Source: G039029935 sp039029935
GTDB taxonomy: Bacteria; Chloroflexota; Anaerolineae; Caldilineales; Caldilineaceae
Direction: 5' to 3'
Length of the DNA: 14,080 nt
Assembly: GCA_039029935.1 (NCBI GenBank)
Contig: JBCCFC010000199.1
Location: 1 to 14,080 of the forward strand
The notes under the pieces were generated by a model that worked only from the letters and a program-made list of their open reading frames with translations, had not been told where the DNA came from and did not search any database. How positions within the stretch are numbered: the first letter of the stretch is position 1; every line of letters begins with the position of its first letter. This document shows positions 1 through 11,207 of the stretch, one piece after another. The position numbers and the translations under genes are program-made.

Positions 1-1
1 A

Positions 2-22
2 GGAGCAACTCACTCTAGCTAA
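2..22 (+). CDS. Possible 3' end of rplL (ribosomal protein L7/L12), last codons only
   Basis: Reading from base 2 gives Gly-Ala-Thr-His-Ser-Ser followed by a TAA stop at 20-22. L7/L12 proteins usually end in a Glu-Ala-Gly-Ala-Thr-Val type tail, and rplL is the usual gene upstream of rpoB, so this is the most natural reading. Only six codons are visible and the other two frames also close within 35 bases (TAG at 16-18, TAA at 33-35), so the call rests mainly on expected gene order. It could equally be the end of another gene or non-coding sequence. Confidence 0.3.
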   Translation, partial: GATHSS

Positions 23-51
23 CAGGAGGTCGTAAAGACAAATGTGTTAGC

Positions 52-77
52 ACAGACACCTCGAAAGGGGTGTCTGT
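52..77 (+). promoter_or_regulatory. GAAA-tetraloop hairpin in the rpoB leader (possible attenuator or processing site)
   Basis: Bases 52-62 pair with 67-77 in an 11-bp stem with one T-G wobble, closed by a C(GAAA)G tetraloop, one of the most stable RNA loop types. No T-run follows (the next bases are CACCAACTTTACTC), so it does not look like an ordinary intrinsic terminator. It sits in the rplL-rpoB gap, where E. coli and others have an attenuator and an RNase III processing site. A comparable role here is inference; the structure itself is plain in the sequence. Confidence 0.55.
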
Positions 78-151
78 CACCAACTTTACTCTAAATTAGC
101 TTCTATATAAAATCATAGAATACTATATTTTTAGAGACTGGTTGTAATACC

Positions 152-179
152 TTGGTTGGAGATGTGTTCTACCTATCAT
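152..179 (+). promoter_or_regulatory. Candidate sigma-70-type promoter upstream of rpoB
   Basis: TATCAT (174-179, five of six matches to TATAAT) lies 16 bases after TTGGTT (152-157, three of six matches to TTGACA). It is in the A/T-rich leader about 195 bases before the rpoB start. The weak -35 makes this tentative. A second weak pairing, TTTACT (85-90) with TATAAA (106-111) at 15-base spacing, lies just after the leader hairpin. An internal promoter ahead of rpoB would fit the long 352-base gap after the possible rplL end. Confidence 0.25.
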
Positions 180-235
180 ACCTACTAATCATATTGTAGA
201 TGTGACTTGATTGTAAGTAGATTGAAACATCATCT

Positions 236-350
236 AATTTTAGACCAAAACCGCATTCGATTGAGAGATGCAAGCGAGAAATGTCGAAGATGTATAAATT
301 TCAGCCAAAACTGGTCAAATCCGGTCATTTTAGCCCAAAGTTCAATTGAG
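236..350 (+). repeat. Short imperfect direct repeats in the rpoB 5' leader
   Basis: Three related blocks occur: TTTTAGACCAAAA from 238, TTTCAGCCAAAA from 299 and TTTTAGCCCAAAG from 328. The first and third are each followed by a TTCRATTGAG block (about 256-265 and 341-350). Between them CTGGTCA (311-317) and CCGGTCA (321-327) repeat at a 10-base period, one helical turn. The arrangement could be a regulator binding region or a degenerate duplication; no function is assigned. Confidence 0.3.
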
Positions 351-358
351 TACTATTC

Positions 359-364
359 AAGGAG
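359..364 (+). promoter_or_regulatory. rpoB ribosome binding site
   Basis: AAGGAG lies 10 bases before the ATG at 375 and fixes that codon as the start of rpoB. The reading frame is open back to a TTG at 207, but that codon has no Shine-Dalgarno sequence, and the 56 extra residues it would add do not resemble any RNA polymerase beta N-terminus. Confidence 0.7.
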
Positions 365-374
365 CAGGCTTTTA

Positions 375-3300
375 ATGAGTTTAGTTTTCAAGAATCCAAC
401 CGTTGACGAGAGAGTTCGGACAGCCCGCAAATCATATGCACGGACACCAACGATTTTGGACCTTCCACGCTTAACCGAAGTTCAGTTGAGTAGTTTTGAA
501 TGGTTCAAGACAACGGGGTTGAGTGAATTGCTGGCCGAGATTTCGCCGATTGTCAGCTTTAACAAAAATTTAGAGTTGCATTTTGGCGATTTCCACTTTG
601 GCGAATCTAAATATCCGGTGGACGAATGTCGCGAGCGCGATATCACCTATTCGGCACCCTTATGGGTCACGGTTAAATTGGTCAACAAAGATACGGGTGA
701 AATTAGTGAACAGGAAGTGTTCATGGGTGATTTCCCGTTGATGACTGATTCGGCCACCTTTATCATTAACGGTAGTGAGCGCGTGGTCGTGAGCCAGCTT
801 ATTCGCTCGCCTGGTGTCTACTTCTCTGTGGAAGAAGACCGAGGTACAGGGCGCGAACTGGCGAATGCCAAGATGATACCAGGGCGCGGGGCATGGTTGG
901 AGTTTGAGACCAGCAAGCGTGATATTGTCAGCGTCAAGGTAGATCGCAAGCGTAAACTGCCTGTGACGATTTTGCTGCGCGCCATTGGCTTTGGTACGGA
1001 TAATGAGATTCGAGAACTCTTTATGGATGTCGATAATGATTTTGATCACCCATTCATTGAATCGACGCTCGAACGTGACTCGACCAGCAATCCGACGGAT
1101 AACAGCGAGAAAGGGGTTGAGGAGGCGTTGTTGGAGTTCTATAAGAAGTTGCGCCCAGGTGATCCACCAACGCTCGACAATGCTCGCAACTTTATGCAGA
1201 ATCTCTTCTTTGCGCCACGCCGCTATGATCTGGGGCGTGTGGGTCGCTATAAGCTCAATCGCCGCTTGGGATTGGACGCTAGTCTGGAAACCCGTGTGCT
1301 GACCAATGAGGATATTGTTGCCATTATCCGCCGCATTATTGACATTAATAATGGACAGGCATCGGCAGATGATATTGACCATTTGGGCAACCGCCGCATC
1401 AAAACAGTGGGCGAGTTGATTCAGAGCCAGATTCGCATTGGTCTGTTGCGCATGGAACGTGTTGTCCGTGAACGCATGTCGATTCGTGACCCGGAACAGG
1501 TTACACCGTTGAGCCTGATCAACATCCGACCCGTTGTGGCAGCCACACGTGAATTCTTTGGCGGTAGCCAGTTGAGCCAGTTTATGGACCAGACCAACCC
1601 GCTCTCGGAGCTGACGCACAAACGTCGCTTGAGTGCTTTGGGTCCTGGTGGTCTCCGTCGTGAACGGGCTGGCTTTGATGTGCGTGATGTTCACTTTAGT
1701 CACTATGGTCGCATCTGTCCAATTGAGACACCGGAAGGTCCCAACATCGGCCTCATCGGTACAATGGCAACCTATGGTCGGGTAAACGATTTTGGCTTTG
1801 TCGAAACGCCTTATCGCAATATCATCAAGAGTTTACCACCCGATTCACCGGAACTGTTGGGGCATGAACTACGTGCCCACATCACAGACCCAGAGTCTGG
1901 CGATGTGCTGATTGAACGGGGCACTCGCATTGATGTAGAGACACGTGACCTGATTGCGGAGATTGCTGAGTCGAGCAAAGACACAGATAGTCCTTTGACT
2001 GAGGTTCCGCTCAAACCCTTTGCCAGTCGAGATGTGATTTTCTTGACGGCAGATGAGGATGAGGGTGCAACGATTGCACAGGCATCGGCCAAGCTCAATG
2101 CAGTTGGTGAATTTGTGGACTCACGCCCATCAGCGCGACAGGCTGACTCGTTCCTCTTTGCACAGCCTATGCAGTTGCGCTATATGGATGTTTCGCCCAA
2201 GCAGATTGTCGGTGTCTCGGCGGCATTGATTCCCTTCTTGGAGCATGATGACGCCAACCGTGCCTTGATGGGATCGAACATGCAACGGCAGGCGGTTCCA
2301 TTGATCAAACCAGATGCCCCAGCGGTGGGTACGGGTATGGACCACCAATCAGCAGTCGATTCAGGCCAGGTTGTGCTGGCACAGTCGGAAGGCGAAGTGG
2401 TCAGCGTCACGGGCGCAGAAGTGGTCATCCAAGAAGAGGACGGCACACGACGGGTCTATCCCATGCGCAAGTATCAACGTAGCAACCAAAGCACCTGTAT
2501 CGACCAATATCCGATTGTCTATAAAGGCGATCAGGTGGTCAAAGGCACGATTCTTGCCAACAGTTCCAGTACACGACATGGTGAATTGGCACTGGGGCAG
2601 AATGTAATTGTGGCCTATATGTGTTGGGAAGGCGGTAACTTTGAGGATGCAATCCTCATCAGCCAGCGCTTGGTGCAGGACGATAAGTTCACCTCAATTC
2701 ATATTGAAAAATATGAGGTGGATGCGCGTGAAACCAAGCTGGGTCCAGAGGAAATTACGCGTGATATTCCCAATGTCGGTGAAGATGCGCTGAAGGATTT
2801 GGATGAAGAAGGCATCATCCGCGTGGGTGCGGAGGTCAAGCCCGGTGATATCTTGGTTGGCAAGATTACACCCAAAGGTGAGACTGAACTGACACCAGAA
2901 GAGAAATTGTTGCGTGCTATTTTTGGCGAAAAGGCACGTGAGGTGAAAGATAGCTCGTTGCGTCTGCCGCATGGACAGCGTGGTAAGATTGTCAATGTGA
3001 AGGTCTTTGACCGTGAAGATCATCGCGAGATGGCAGCGGGTGTTGAAAAGATTGTTCGTGTCAGCTTGGCACAGCGCCGTCGGCTAACCGAAGGCGACAA
3101 GATGGCGGGACGGCATGGCAACAAGGGTGTTATCTCGAAGGTTGTTCCTGTCGAGGATATGCCATTCCTTGAGGATGGCACACCTGTAGATATCATCCTA
3201 AACCCATTGGGTGTACCCGGTCGTATGAACATCGGCCAAATTCTAGAGGCACATCTGGGGTGGGCATCTACCCGACTCGGTTTCTTGGCAGAGACACCTG

Positions 3301-4484
3301 TCTTTGATGGAGCCAAAGAGTATGAGATTGAGGCCGAATTATCCCGTGCATGGTTGATTGACCGAGCTTGGACGGACATTGGTCGCCGGGCATGGGCACA
3401 GCTAAAAGCAGATGGGATTGATACTGCTGGTCTCTTGAGTACGAGTGATGATGGCCTGATGCTAAACGCCGCTGATGCCAACTCCATGGAGAGTCTAGGT
3501 CTGATTGACGATTATGATGCGCGGTTGTACTATCTCATCGGGTGGCTAGAACCATTGGGCTATAGTCCAGAAAAGATTTTTGAGGATGAATCCTATGCGC
3601 GTCACGCCTGTCTACGTGAATGGCTGCGTGAGCGAGGCTATCAACCCGAACAGGCCATCCCTGACGAATATGGCACAAAGAGTACATCCAGTGAAGCCAA
3701 TGTCTTATCCAACGAAATCGCCCTACGAGAATGGATTGTCTATTATAATGAAGTGTGTGGGCTGGATATGGGGTTGGGGATTGAATCCGAGATTCGTTCT
3801 GAAGAAGAATGGAGTGTACTCAATCTCTCACCGAGCCAGCCTGATTCCGAGTCAATCGATGCAGAAGATACGGAAGCGCAAGTGCGAGAGATGGTCCAAG
3901 CATTGAGTTTGGATGAACTCAATGATCTCACCAAACGAGCTGCGCATCGACACTCGCTGCCACTGCCGATTACGGGCAAGCAGACTGTCTACAATGGTCA
4001 CACTGGTGAACCATATGACCTGCCTGTTACCATTGGCGTCGTTCAGATGCTGAAATTGCATCATCTCGTTGAAGATAAAGTTCATGCCCGTAGCACAGGG
4101 CCATATAGTTTGGTGACGCAACAGCCACTCGGTGGTAAGGCGCAGTTTGGTGGACAACGCTTTGGCGAGATGGAGGTCTGGGCATTGGAGGCGTATGGTG
4201 CGTCGCACATCTTGCAAGAGATGCTCACCGTGAAATCGGACGATGTTAGCGGTCGTGTCAAGACCTATGAGTCGATTGTCAAGGGTGAGGATATCCAAAG
4301 CCCAGGTGTACCGGAAAGCTTCCGTGTACTGGTCAAAGAATTGCAGAGCCTTGGGCTTGCAGTGGAAGTCATCAACGAGAAAGACGAAGTGATCCAATTT
4401 GGCAAGGAAGACAGCGAAGAGCGTCTGCCAAAGTTGGGCTTCAGTCTGAATATCCCAGGGCCAATGAGCCGAGTCAAGGAATAG
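375..4484 (+). CDS. rpoB: DNA-directed RNA polymerase subunit beta
   Basis: This is the second-largest subunit of the core RNA polymerase; it forms one side of the active-site cleft with beta-prime. At 1369 residues it is longer than B. subtilis beta (about 1190). The N-terminus (MSLVFKNPTVDERVRTARKS) starts in the usual place. Family landmarks are the INGSERVVVSQLIRSPGVYF block, the rifampicin pocket at residues 394-422 (FFGGSQLSQFMDQTNPLSEL), CPIETPEGPNIGLI, and the active-site segment DKMAGRHGNKGV at 908-919, whose K909 and K917 match E. coli K1065 and K1073. The pocket keeps Asp405, His415 and Ser420 (E. coli D516, H526, S531), so a rifampicin-sensitive type is expected. The E. coli insert after AIFGEKA is absent. 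Instead, residues 983-1203 between FDGAKE and TVYNGHTGEP hold a large insert where B. subtilis has about 20 residues and Thermus about 60. The C-terminal clamp region (HARSTGPYSLVTQQPLGGKA onward) is normal. It is followed after 94 bases by rpoC. Confidence 0.98.
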   Translation: MSLVFKNPTVDERVRTARKSYARTPTILDLPRLTEVQLSSFEWFKTTGLSELLAEISPIVSFNKNLELHFGDFHFGESKYPVDECRERDITYSAPLWVTVKLVNKDTGEISEQEVFMGDFPLMTDSATFIINGSERVVVSQLIRSPGVYFSVEEDRGTGRELANAKMIPGRGAWLEFETSKRDIVSVKVDRKRKLPVTILLRAIGFGTDNEIRELFMDVDNDFDHPFIESTLERDSTSNPTDNSEKGVEEALLEFYKKLRPGDPPTLDNARNFMQNLFFAPRRYDLGRVGRYKLNRRLGLDASLETRVLTNEDIVAIIRRIIDINNGQASADDIDHLGNRRIKTVGELIQSQIRIGLLRMERVVRERMSIRDPEQVTPLSLINIRPVVAATREFFGGSQLSQFMDQTNPLSELTHKRRLSALGPGGLRRERAGFDVRDVHFSHYGRICPIETPEGPNIGLIGTMATYGRVNDFGFVETPYRNIIKSLPPDSPELLGHELRAHITDPESGDVLIERGTRIDVETRDLIAEIAESSKDTDSPLTEVPLKPFASRDVIFLTADEDEGATIAQASAKLNAVGEFVDSRPSARQADSFLFAQPMQLRYMDVSPKQIVGVSAALIPFLEHDDANRALMGSNMQRQAVPLIKPDAPAVGTGMDHQSAVDSGQVVLAQSEGEVVSVTGAEVVIQEEDGTRRVYPMRKYQRSNQSTCIDQYPIVYKGDQVVKGTILANSSSTRHGELALGQNVIVAYMCWEGGNFEDAILISQRLVQDDKFTSIHIEKYEVDARETKLGPEEITRDIPNVGEDALKDLDEEGIIRVGAEVKPGDILVGKITPKGETELTPEEKLLRAIFGEKAREVKDSSLRLPHGQRGKIVNVKVFDREDHREMAAGVEKIVRVSLAQRRRLTEGDKMAGRHGNKGVISKVVPVEDMPFLEDGTPVDIILNPLGVPGRMNIGQILEAHLGWASTRLGFLAETPVFDGAKEYEIEAELSRAWLIDRAWTDIGRRAWAQLKADGIDTAGLLSTSDDGLMLNAADANSMESLGLIDDYDARLYYLIGWLEPLGYSPEKIFEDESYARHACLREWLRERGYQPEQAIPDEYGTKSTSSEANVLSNEIALREWIVYYNEVCGLDMGLGIESEIRSEEEWSVLNLSPSQPDSESIDAEDTEAQVREMVQALSLDELNDLTKRAAHRHSLPLPITGKQTVYNGHTGEPYDLPVTIGVVQMLKLHHLVEDKVHARSTGPYSLVTQQPLGGKAQFGGQRFGEMEVWALEAYGASHILQEMLTVKSDDVSGRVKTYESIVKGEDIQSPGVPESFRVLVKELQSLGLAVEVINEKDEVIQFGKEDSEERLPKLGFSLNIPGPMSRVKE
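3321..3983 (+). other. Large lineage-specific insert in RpoB (residues 983-1203)
   Basis: Between the conserved FDGAKE and TVYNGHTGEP motifs there are 221 residues, some 160-200 more than in Thermus or B. subtilis by comparison from memory. The segment is rich in Trp, Tyr, Glu and Asp. It looks folded at its start (residues about 983-1100) and has an acidic Ser/Asp/Glu-rich linker near 3840-3880. Two related helices, with LREWLRERGY and LREWIVYYNE at their cores, suggest an internal repeat. Base composition matches the rest of the gene, which argues for an old vertically inherited insert. I do not recognise a known domain. Confidence 0.75.
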
Positions 4485-4485
4485 T

Positions 4486-4565
4486 GGAAAGTTGAAAGTG
4501 GAAAGTGGAAAGTGATTGCGAGATTCCTAACTATCAACTATCAACTTTCCACTTTCAACTAACAA
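4486..4565 (+). repeat. Heptamer tandem repeats forming a long inverted repeat between rpoB and rpoC
   Basis: From 4486 to 4513 four units read GGAAAGT, TGAAAGT, GGAAAGT, GGAAAGT. From 4531 to 4565 five units read CTATCAA, CTATCAA, CTTTCCA, CTTTCAA, CTAACAA, which is the complementary heptamer family. As a result 4490-4506 is perfectly complementary to 4544-4560 over 17 bp, with a 37-base loop. The stem ends four bases before the rpoC Shine-Dalgarno sequence AAAGGA (4564-4569). No T-run follows, so it is not a standard terminator. Short heptanucleotide repeats scattered between genes are known in cyanobacteria and some other bacteria; membership of such a family is inference. Confidence 0.85.
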
Positions 4566-4569
4566 AGGA
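4564..4569 (+). promoter_or_regulatory. rpoC ribosome binding site
   Basis: AAAGGA lies nine bases before the ATG at 4579. It immediately follows the 3' arm of the intercistronic hairpin, so folding of that hairpin on the mRNA could influence access of ribosomes to rpoC. An out-of-frame ATG at 4575 is closer but opens no polymerase frame. Confidence 0.6.
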
Positions 4570-4578
4570 TGGTGATGA

Positions 4579-9372
<4,794 letters not shown>

Positions 9373-9396
9373 ACATTGACGATAGTATGTAGTATG

Positions 9397-9432
9397 AAAC
9401 CCGCTGGGATGTAATATCTCAGCGGGTTTTTA
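9397..9432 (+). terminator. Intrinsic terminator of the rpoBC operon
   Basis: AAACCCGCTG (9397-9406) pairs perfectly with CAGCGGGTTT (9420-9429). The inner bases 9407-9410 also pair with 9416-9419 (one G-T wobble), leaving a five-base loop. The stem runs straight into a run of five T (9427-9431). It lies 24 bases after the rpoC stop. On the other strand only a three-T run follows, so it would be a weaker stop for the converging minus-strand genes. Confidence 0.92.
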
Positions 9433-9446
9433 ATTTCAGTCGAATC

Positions 9447-9816
9447 ATTTATAAACCCATAGGTGCCGTACTCATCGCGTATATGTGCCTCAAATTGTTC
9501 TTCCGGCCTGATAATAGGTCACGTTGCTCAGCCCATAGGATGCGGTGCGTTCTGCCGTGAAATCGAGCATGGCGTTGGAGATATCAACGGCGGTAACATG
9601 ACGGCACTGTTGGGCGGCGGCAACTGTAAACGCACCTGTGCCACAACCGAATTCAATGACAGTATCGTTGGCTCTAATGCCCAATGCCTGCACCAATGTC
9701 TTTTCATCCTCGACCGTCGTTCCCTGTTTGGCGTCATAGGCGCGGACCTCCTCGACATCGGCAAAGTCTGCCCCAAAATGTTGAAATTCGTCATACCACC
9801 ATGAAGGTGTCTGCAT
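9447..9816 (-). pseudogene. Broken class I SAM-dependent methyltransferase
   Basis: The intact frame (9816 down to 9490) gives 108 residues: an N-terminus PSWWYDEFQHFGAD, SAM-binding motif I VIEFGCGTGAF and the acidic motif II VTAVDISNAML, then NVTYYQAG and a stop four codons later. Members of this family are about 240-260 residues, so the half after motif II is missing. In another frame, from 9503 to 9447, the sequence reads EEQFEAHIRDEYGTYGFIN. This resembles the H-I-R/K-x-E-F/Y-S-T-F/Y-D-W-I segment late in the same family. The simplest reading is an out-of-frame internal deletion of roughly 80-100 codons at about 9502-9504, with the far C-terminus also lost before the rpoC terminator. The start is well set by AGGAGGT five bases before the ATG. 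It lies 17 bases after the MFS gene and was probably cotranscribed with it. A functional short protein is unlikely because the substrate-binding part is gone. Confidence 0.75.
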
Positions 9817-9833
9817 AAAAACCTCCTGTCTGT

Positions 9834-11099
9834 TTACATCTCTGATTCATCGAGAGGCAATGGCGGTTCACGGACTTGCCACAATGATGCGCCCAACAGC
9901 CAGCCCGTTGCCAGCACAAGCCCCACACCCGCCATCACAAAGGTGGACACAACGCCAAATTGTACCCCTAGCCATCCACCCACGAATGCACCCAATGGCG
10001 TTGCACTACGTACTACCGCCAAAAATCCAGCCGTGATGCGACCGCGTAGGTGATGGGGCGATAGTCCCTGCCGAACACTTGCCTGAGTCACGCCCCAAAT
10101 GGACCAACCACACTGGTGAATGGTGTAGACTATGGCAATAAACCAAGGCGTAAATGTTGCGGGCAGGATAGCTGCTAGTGGCACTGTCGCTAACCCTGCA
10201 CCACGCAAGATGGAAGCGACAATGATCGTAATCCCTACACCTAGCCGACTGCTGACCCAACTTGCTAGACCTGCCCCAATTAGCCCACCAATGCCGCCGA
10301 TGCCAAAGATAAGGCCAATCATGCTTTCGGAGAGTGCAAGTGTCTCCGTGAAGAAGAGCAGCAGCACAGTTTGGGCAATGCCAAAGCAAAACATAAAGGT
10401 AGCGTTCGTGCCTGTAAAGGCGCGCAAGATGGCCTGCTGCCAGATATAGCGTATCCCTTCGATCAAAGCAACGCCAAATGGCTGATGCTGTCCGAGGCGG
10501 GGTTTGGGTTCGGGTGTTTGAATTAACCCAATGCTAATGGCTGACACGACAAAGGAAAACGCATCAACGGCCAAGGCCAACGGTGCGGTCAATACCTGAA
10601 TAAACACGCCTGCTATGCTTGGCCCAGCGACATCGGCGGCACTGCTGCTGATGTTTAGCTTGCTGTTGCCCTCCACCAACTGGGTGCGCCCGACCAGCGA
10701 TGGCAGGTAGGCTTGATAGGCTGTGTCAAACCACGCATGGAGTAGTCCATTCATAAAGGCGATCCCATACAAATGCTCAATTTGCAAAACACCCAGCCAT
10801 GCAGCGATTGGAATCGTCACCAACAGGATGGCACGCCCGATGTCCGCAACCATCAAGATCGGGCGTCGCCGCAGTCGGTCAATGCCCACGCCAATGAAGG
10901 GCGCAATCAACAGCCAAGGCAACCCTGCCGCGCCAGTAAGAATGCCAAGTTCTGCAACGGTGGCGTCTAGGGTGGTGATTGCCATGAGCGGGAGGGCAAG
11001 CGTTGTGAAGCGTGAGCCAAACCCAGAGATTGTCTGTCCCAGCCAGAATTTGAGAAAATCAGGATGATGCCAGAGGCTGGATTGTGTACTTACATTCAT
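9834..11099 (-). CDS. MFS transporter, probable drug or small-molecule exporter (MFS_3/EntS-like)
   Basis: This 421-residue membrane protein has the hydrophobic pattern of a 10-12-helix major facilitator transporter. The cytosolic loop after helix 2 carries the family motif A as GVGIDRLRRRPIL (residues 70-82, Asp74 and Arg75), and a related LRGR signal follows the mid-second-half loop (351-354). The LIQTPEPKPRL linker near 192-202 separates the two halves. The closest family by style is the proton-driven exporter group that includes EntS and macrolide exporters of the MefA type; the cargo cannot be read from the sequence. The N-terminus (HHPDFLKFWLGQTISGFGSR) is typical and a weak AAGGTG lies about 11 bases before the ATG. 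It heads a short minus-strand unit with the methyltransferase remnant. Its promoter is probably the TTGACA box at 11187-11192. Confidence 0.85.
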   Translation of the reverse strand: MNVSTQSSLWHHPDFLKFWLGQTISGFGSRFTTLALPLMAITTLDATVAELGILTGAAGLPWLLIAPFIGVGIDRLRRRPILMVADIGRAILLVTIPIAAWLGVLQIEHLYGIAFMNGLLHAWFDTAYQAYLPSLVGRTQLVEGNSKLNISSSAADVAGPSIAGVFIQVLTAPLALAVDAFSFVVSAISIGLIQTPEPKPRLGQHQPFGVALIEGIRYIWQQAILRAFTGTNATFMFCFGIAQTVLLLFFTETLALSESMIGLIFGIGGIGGLIGAGLASWVSSRLGVGITIIVASILRGAGLATVPLAAILPATFTPWFIAIVYTIHQCGWSIWGVTQASVRQGLSPHHLRGRITAGFLAVVRSATPLGAFVGGWLGVQFGVVSTFVMAGVGLVLATGWLLGASLWQVREPPLPLDESEM

Positions 11100-11127
11100 G
11101 TTTGCACTACACCTTCATAAACCCTTT

Positions 11128-11155
11128 TTGTCGGTCCGTCTATTTGTGGGATAAT
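11128..11155 (+). promoter_or_regulatory. Candidate extended -10 promoter for the TIM-barrel/oxidase unit
   Basis: GATAAT (11150-11155) is preceded directly by TGG, an extended -10 element, and by TTGTCG (11128-11133) at 16-base spacing. Transcription would start near 11162 and run right into the gene at 11208. It faces the minus-strand promoter, with the two predicted start points only a few bases apart. Confidence 0.45.
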
Positions 11156-11165
11156 GTTCTCAACA

Positions 11166-11192
11166 ATTTTATTCTCATTTTAACCATGTCAA
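11166..11192 (-). promoter_or_regulatory. Candidate promoter for the MFS transporter gene
   Basis: On the minus strand a perfect TTGACA (11192-11187) is followed after 15 bases by TAAAAT (11171-11166, five of six matches). The spacing is shorter than the ideal 17, which lowers confidence. Transcription would start near 11159 and run left into the gene at 11099. Confidence 0.4.
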
Positions 11193-11207
11193 AGAGAGAA
11201 ATCAAGC

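Noticed and set aside
52..77. Leader hairpin as an intrinsic terminator
   Set aside because: The stem is strong but no T-run follows, so ordinary Rho-independent termination is not supported.
207..374. An N-terminal extension of RpoB from the TTG at 207
   Set aside because: There is no Shine-Dalgarno sequence at 207, the residues do not match any beta subunit, and AAGGAG points to the ATG at 375 whose product begins in the normal way.
1554..1640. A rifampicin-resistance signature in RpoB
   Set aside because: The key positions equivalent to E. coli D516, H526 and S531 are all wild type. Differences such as Gly at 508 and Thr at 518 are not by themselves evidence of resistance.
660..1703. A 347-codon minus-strand frame inside rpoB
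   Set aside because: It is antisense to conserved rpoB sequence with no family likeness and no ribosome binding site worth noting.
4490..4560. The rpoB-rpoC inverted repeat as an operon terminator
   Set aside because: The 3' arm is followed by AACAAAGGATGG with no T-run, and terminating here would uncouple two subunits needed in equal amounts. The 37-base loop is also long for a terminator.
9490..9816. A genuine small 108-residue methyltransferase
   Set aside because: The fold needs more strands after motif II, and a recognisable later segment of the family survives out of frame immediately downstream, so a broken gene is the better reading.
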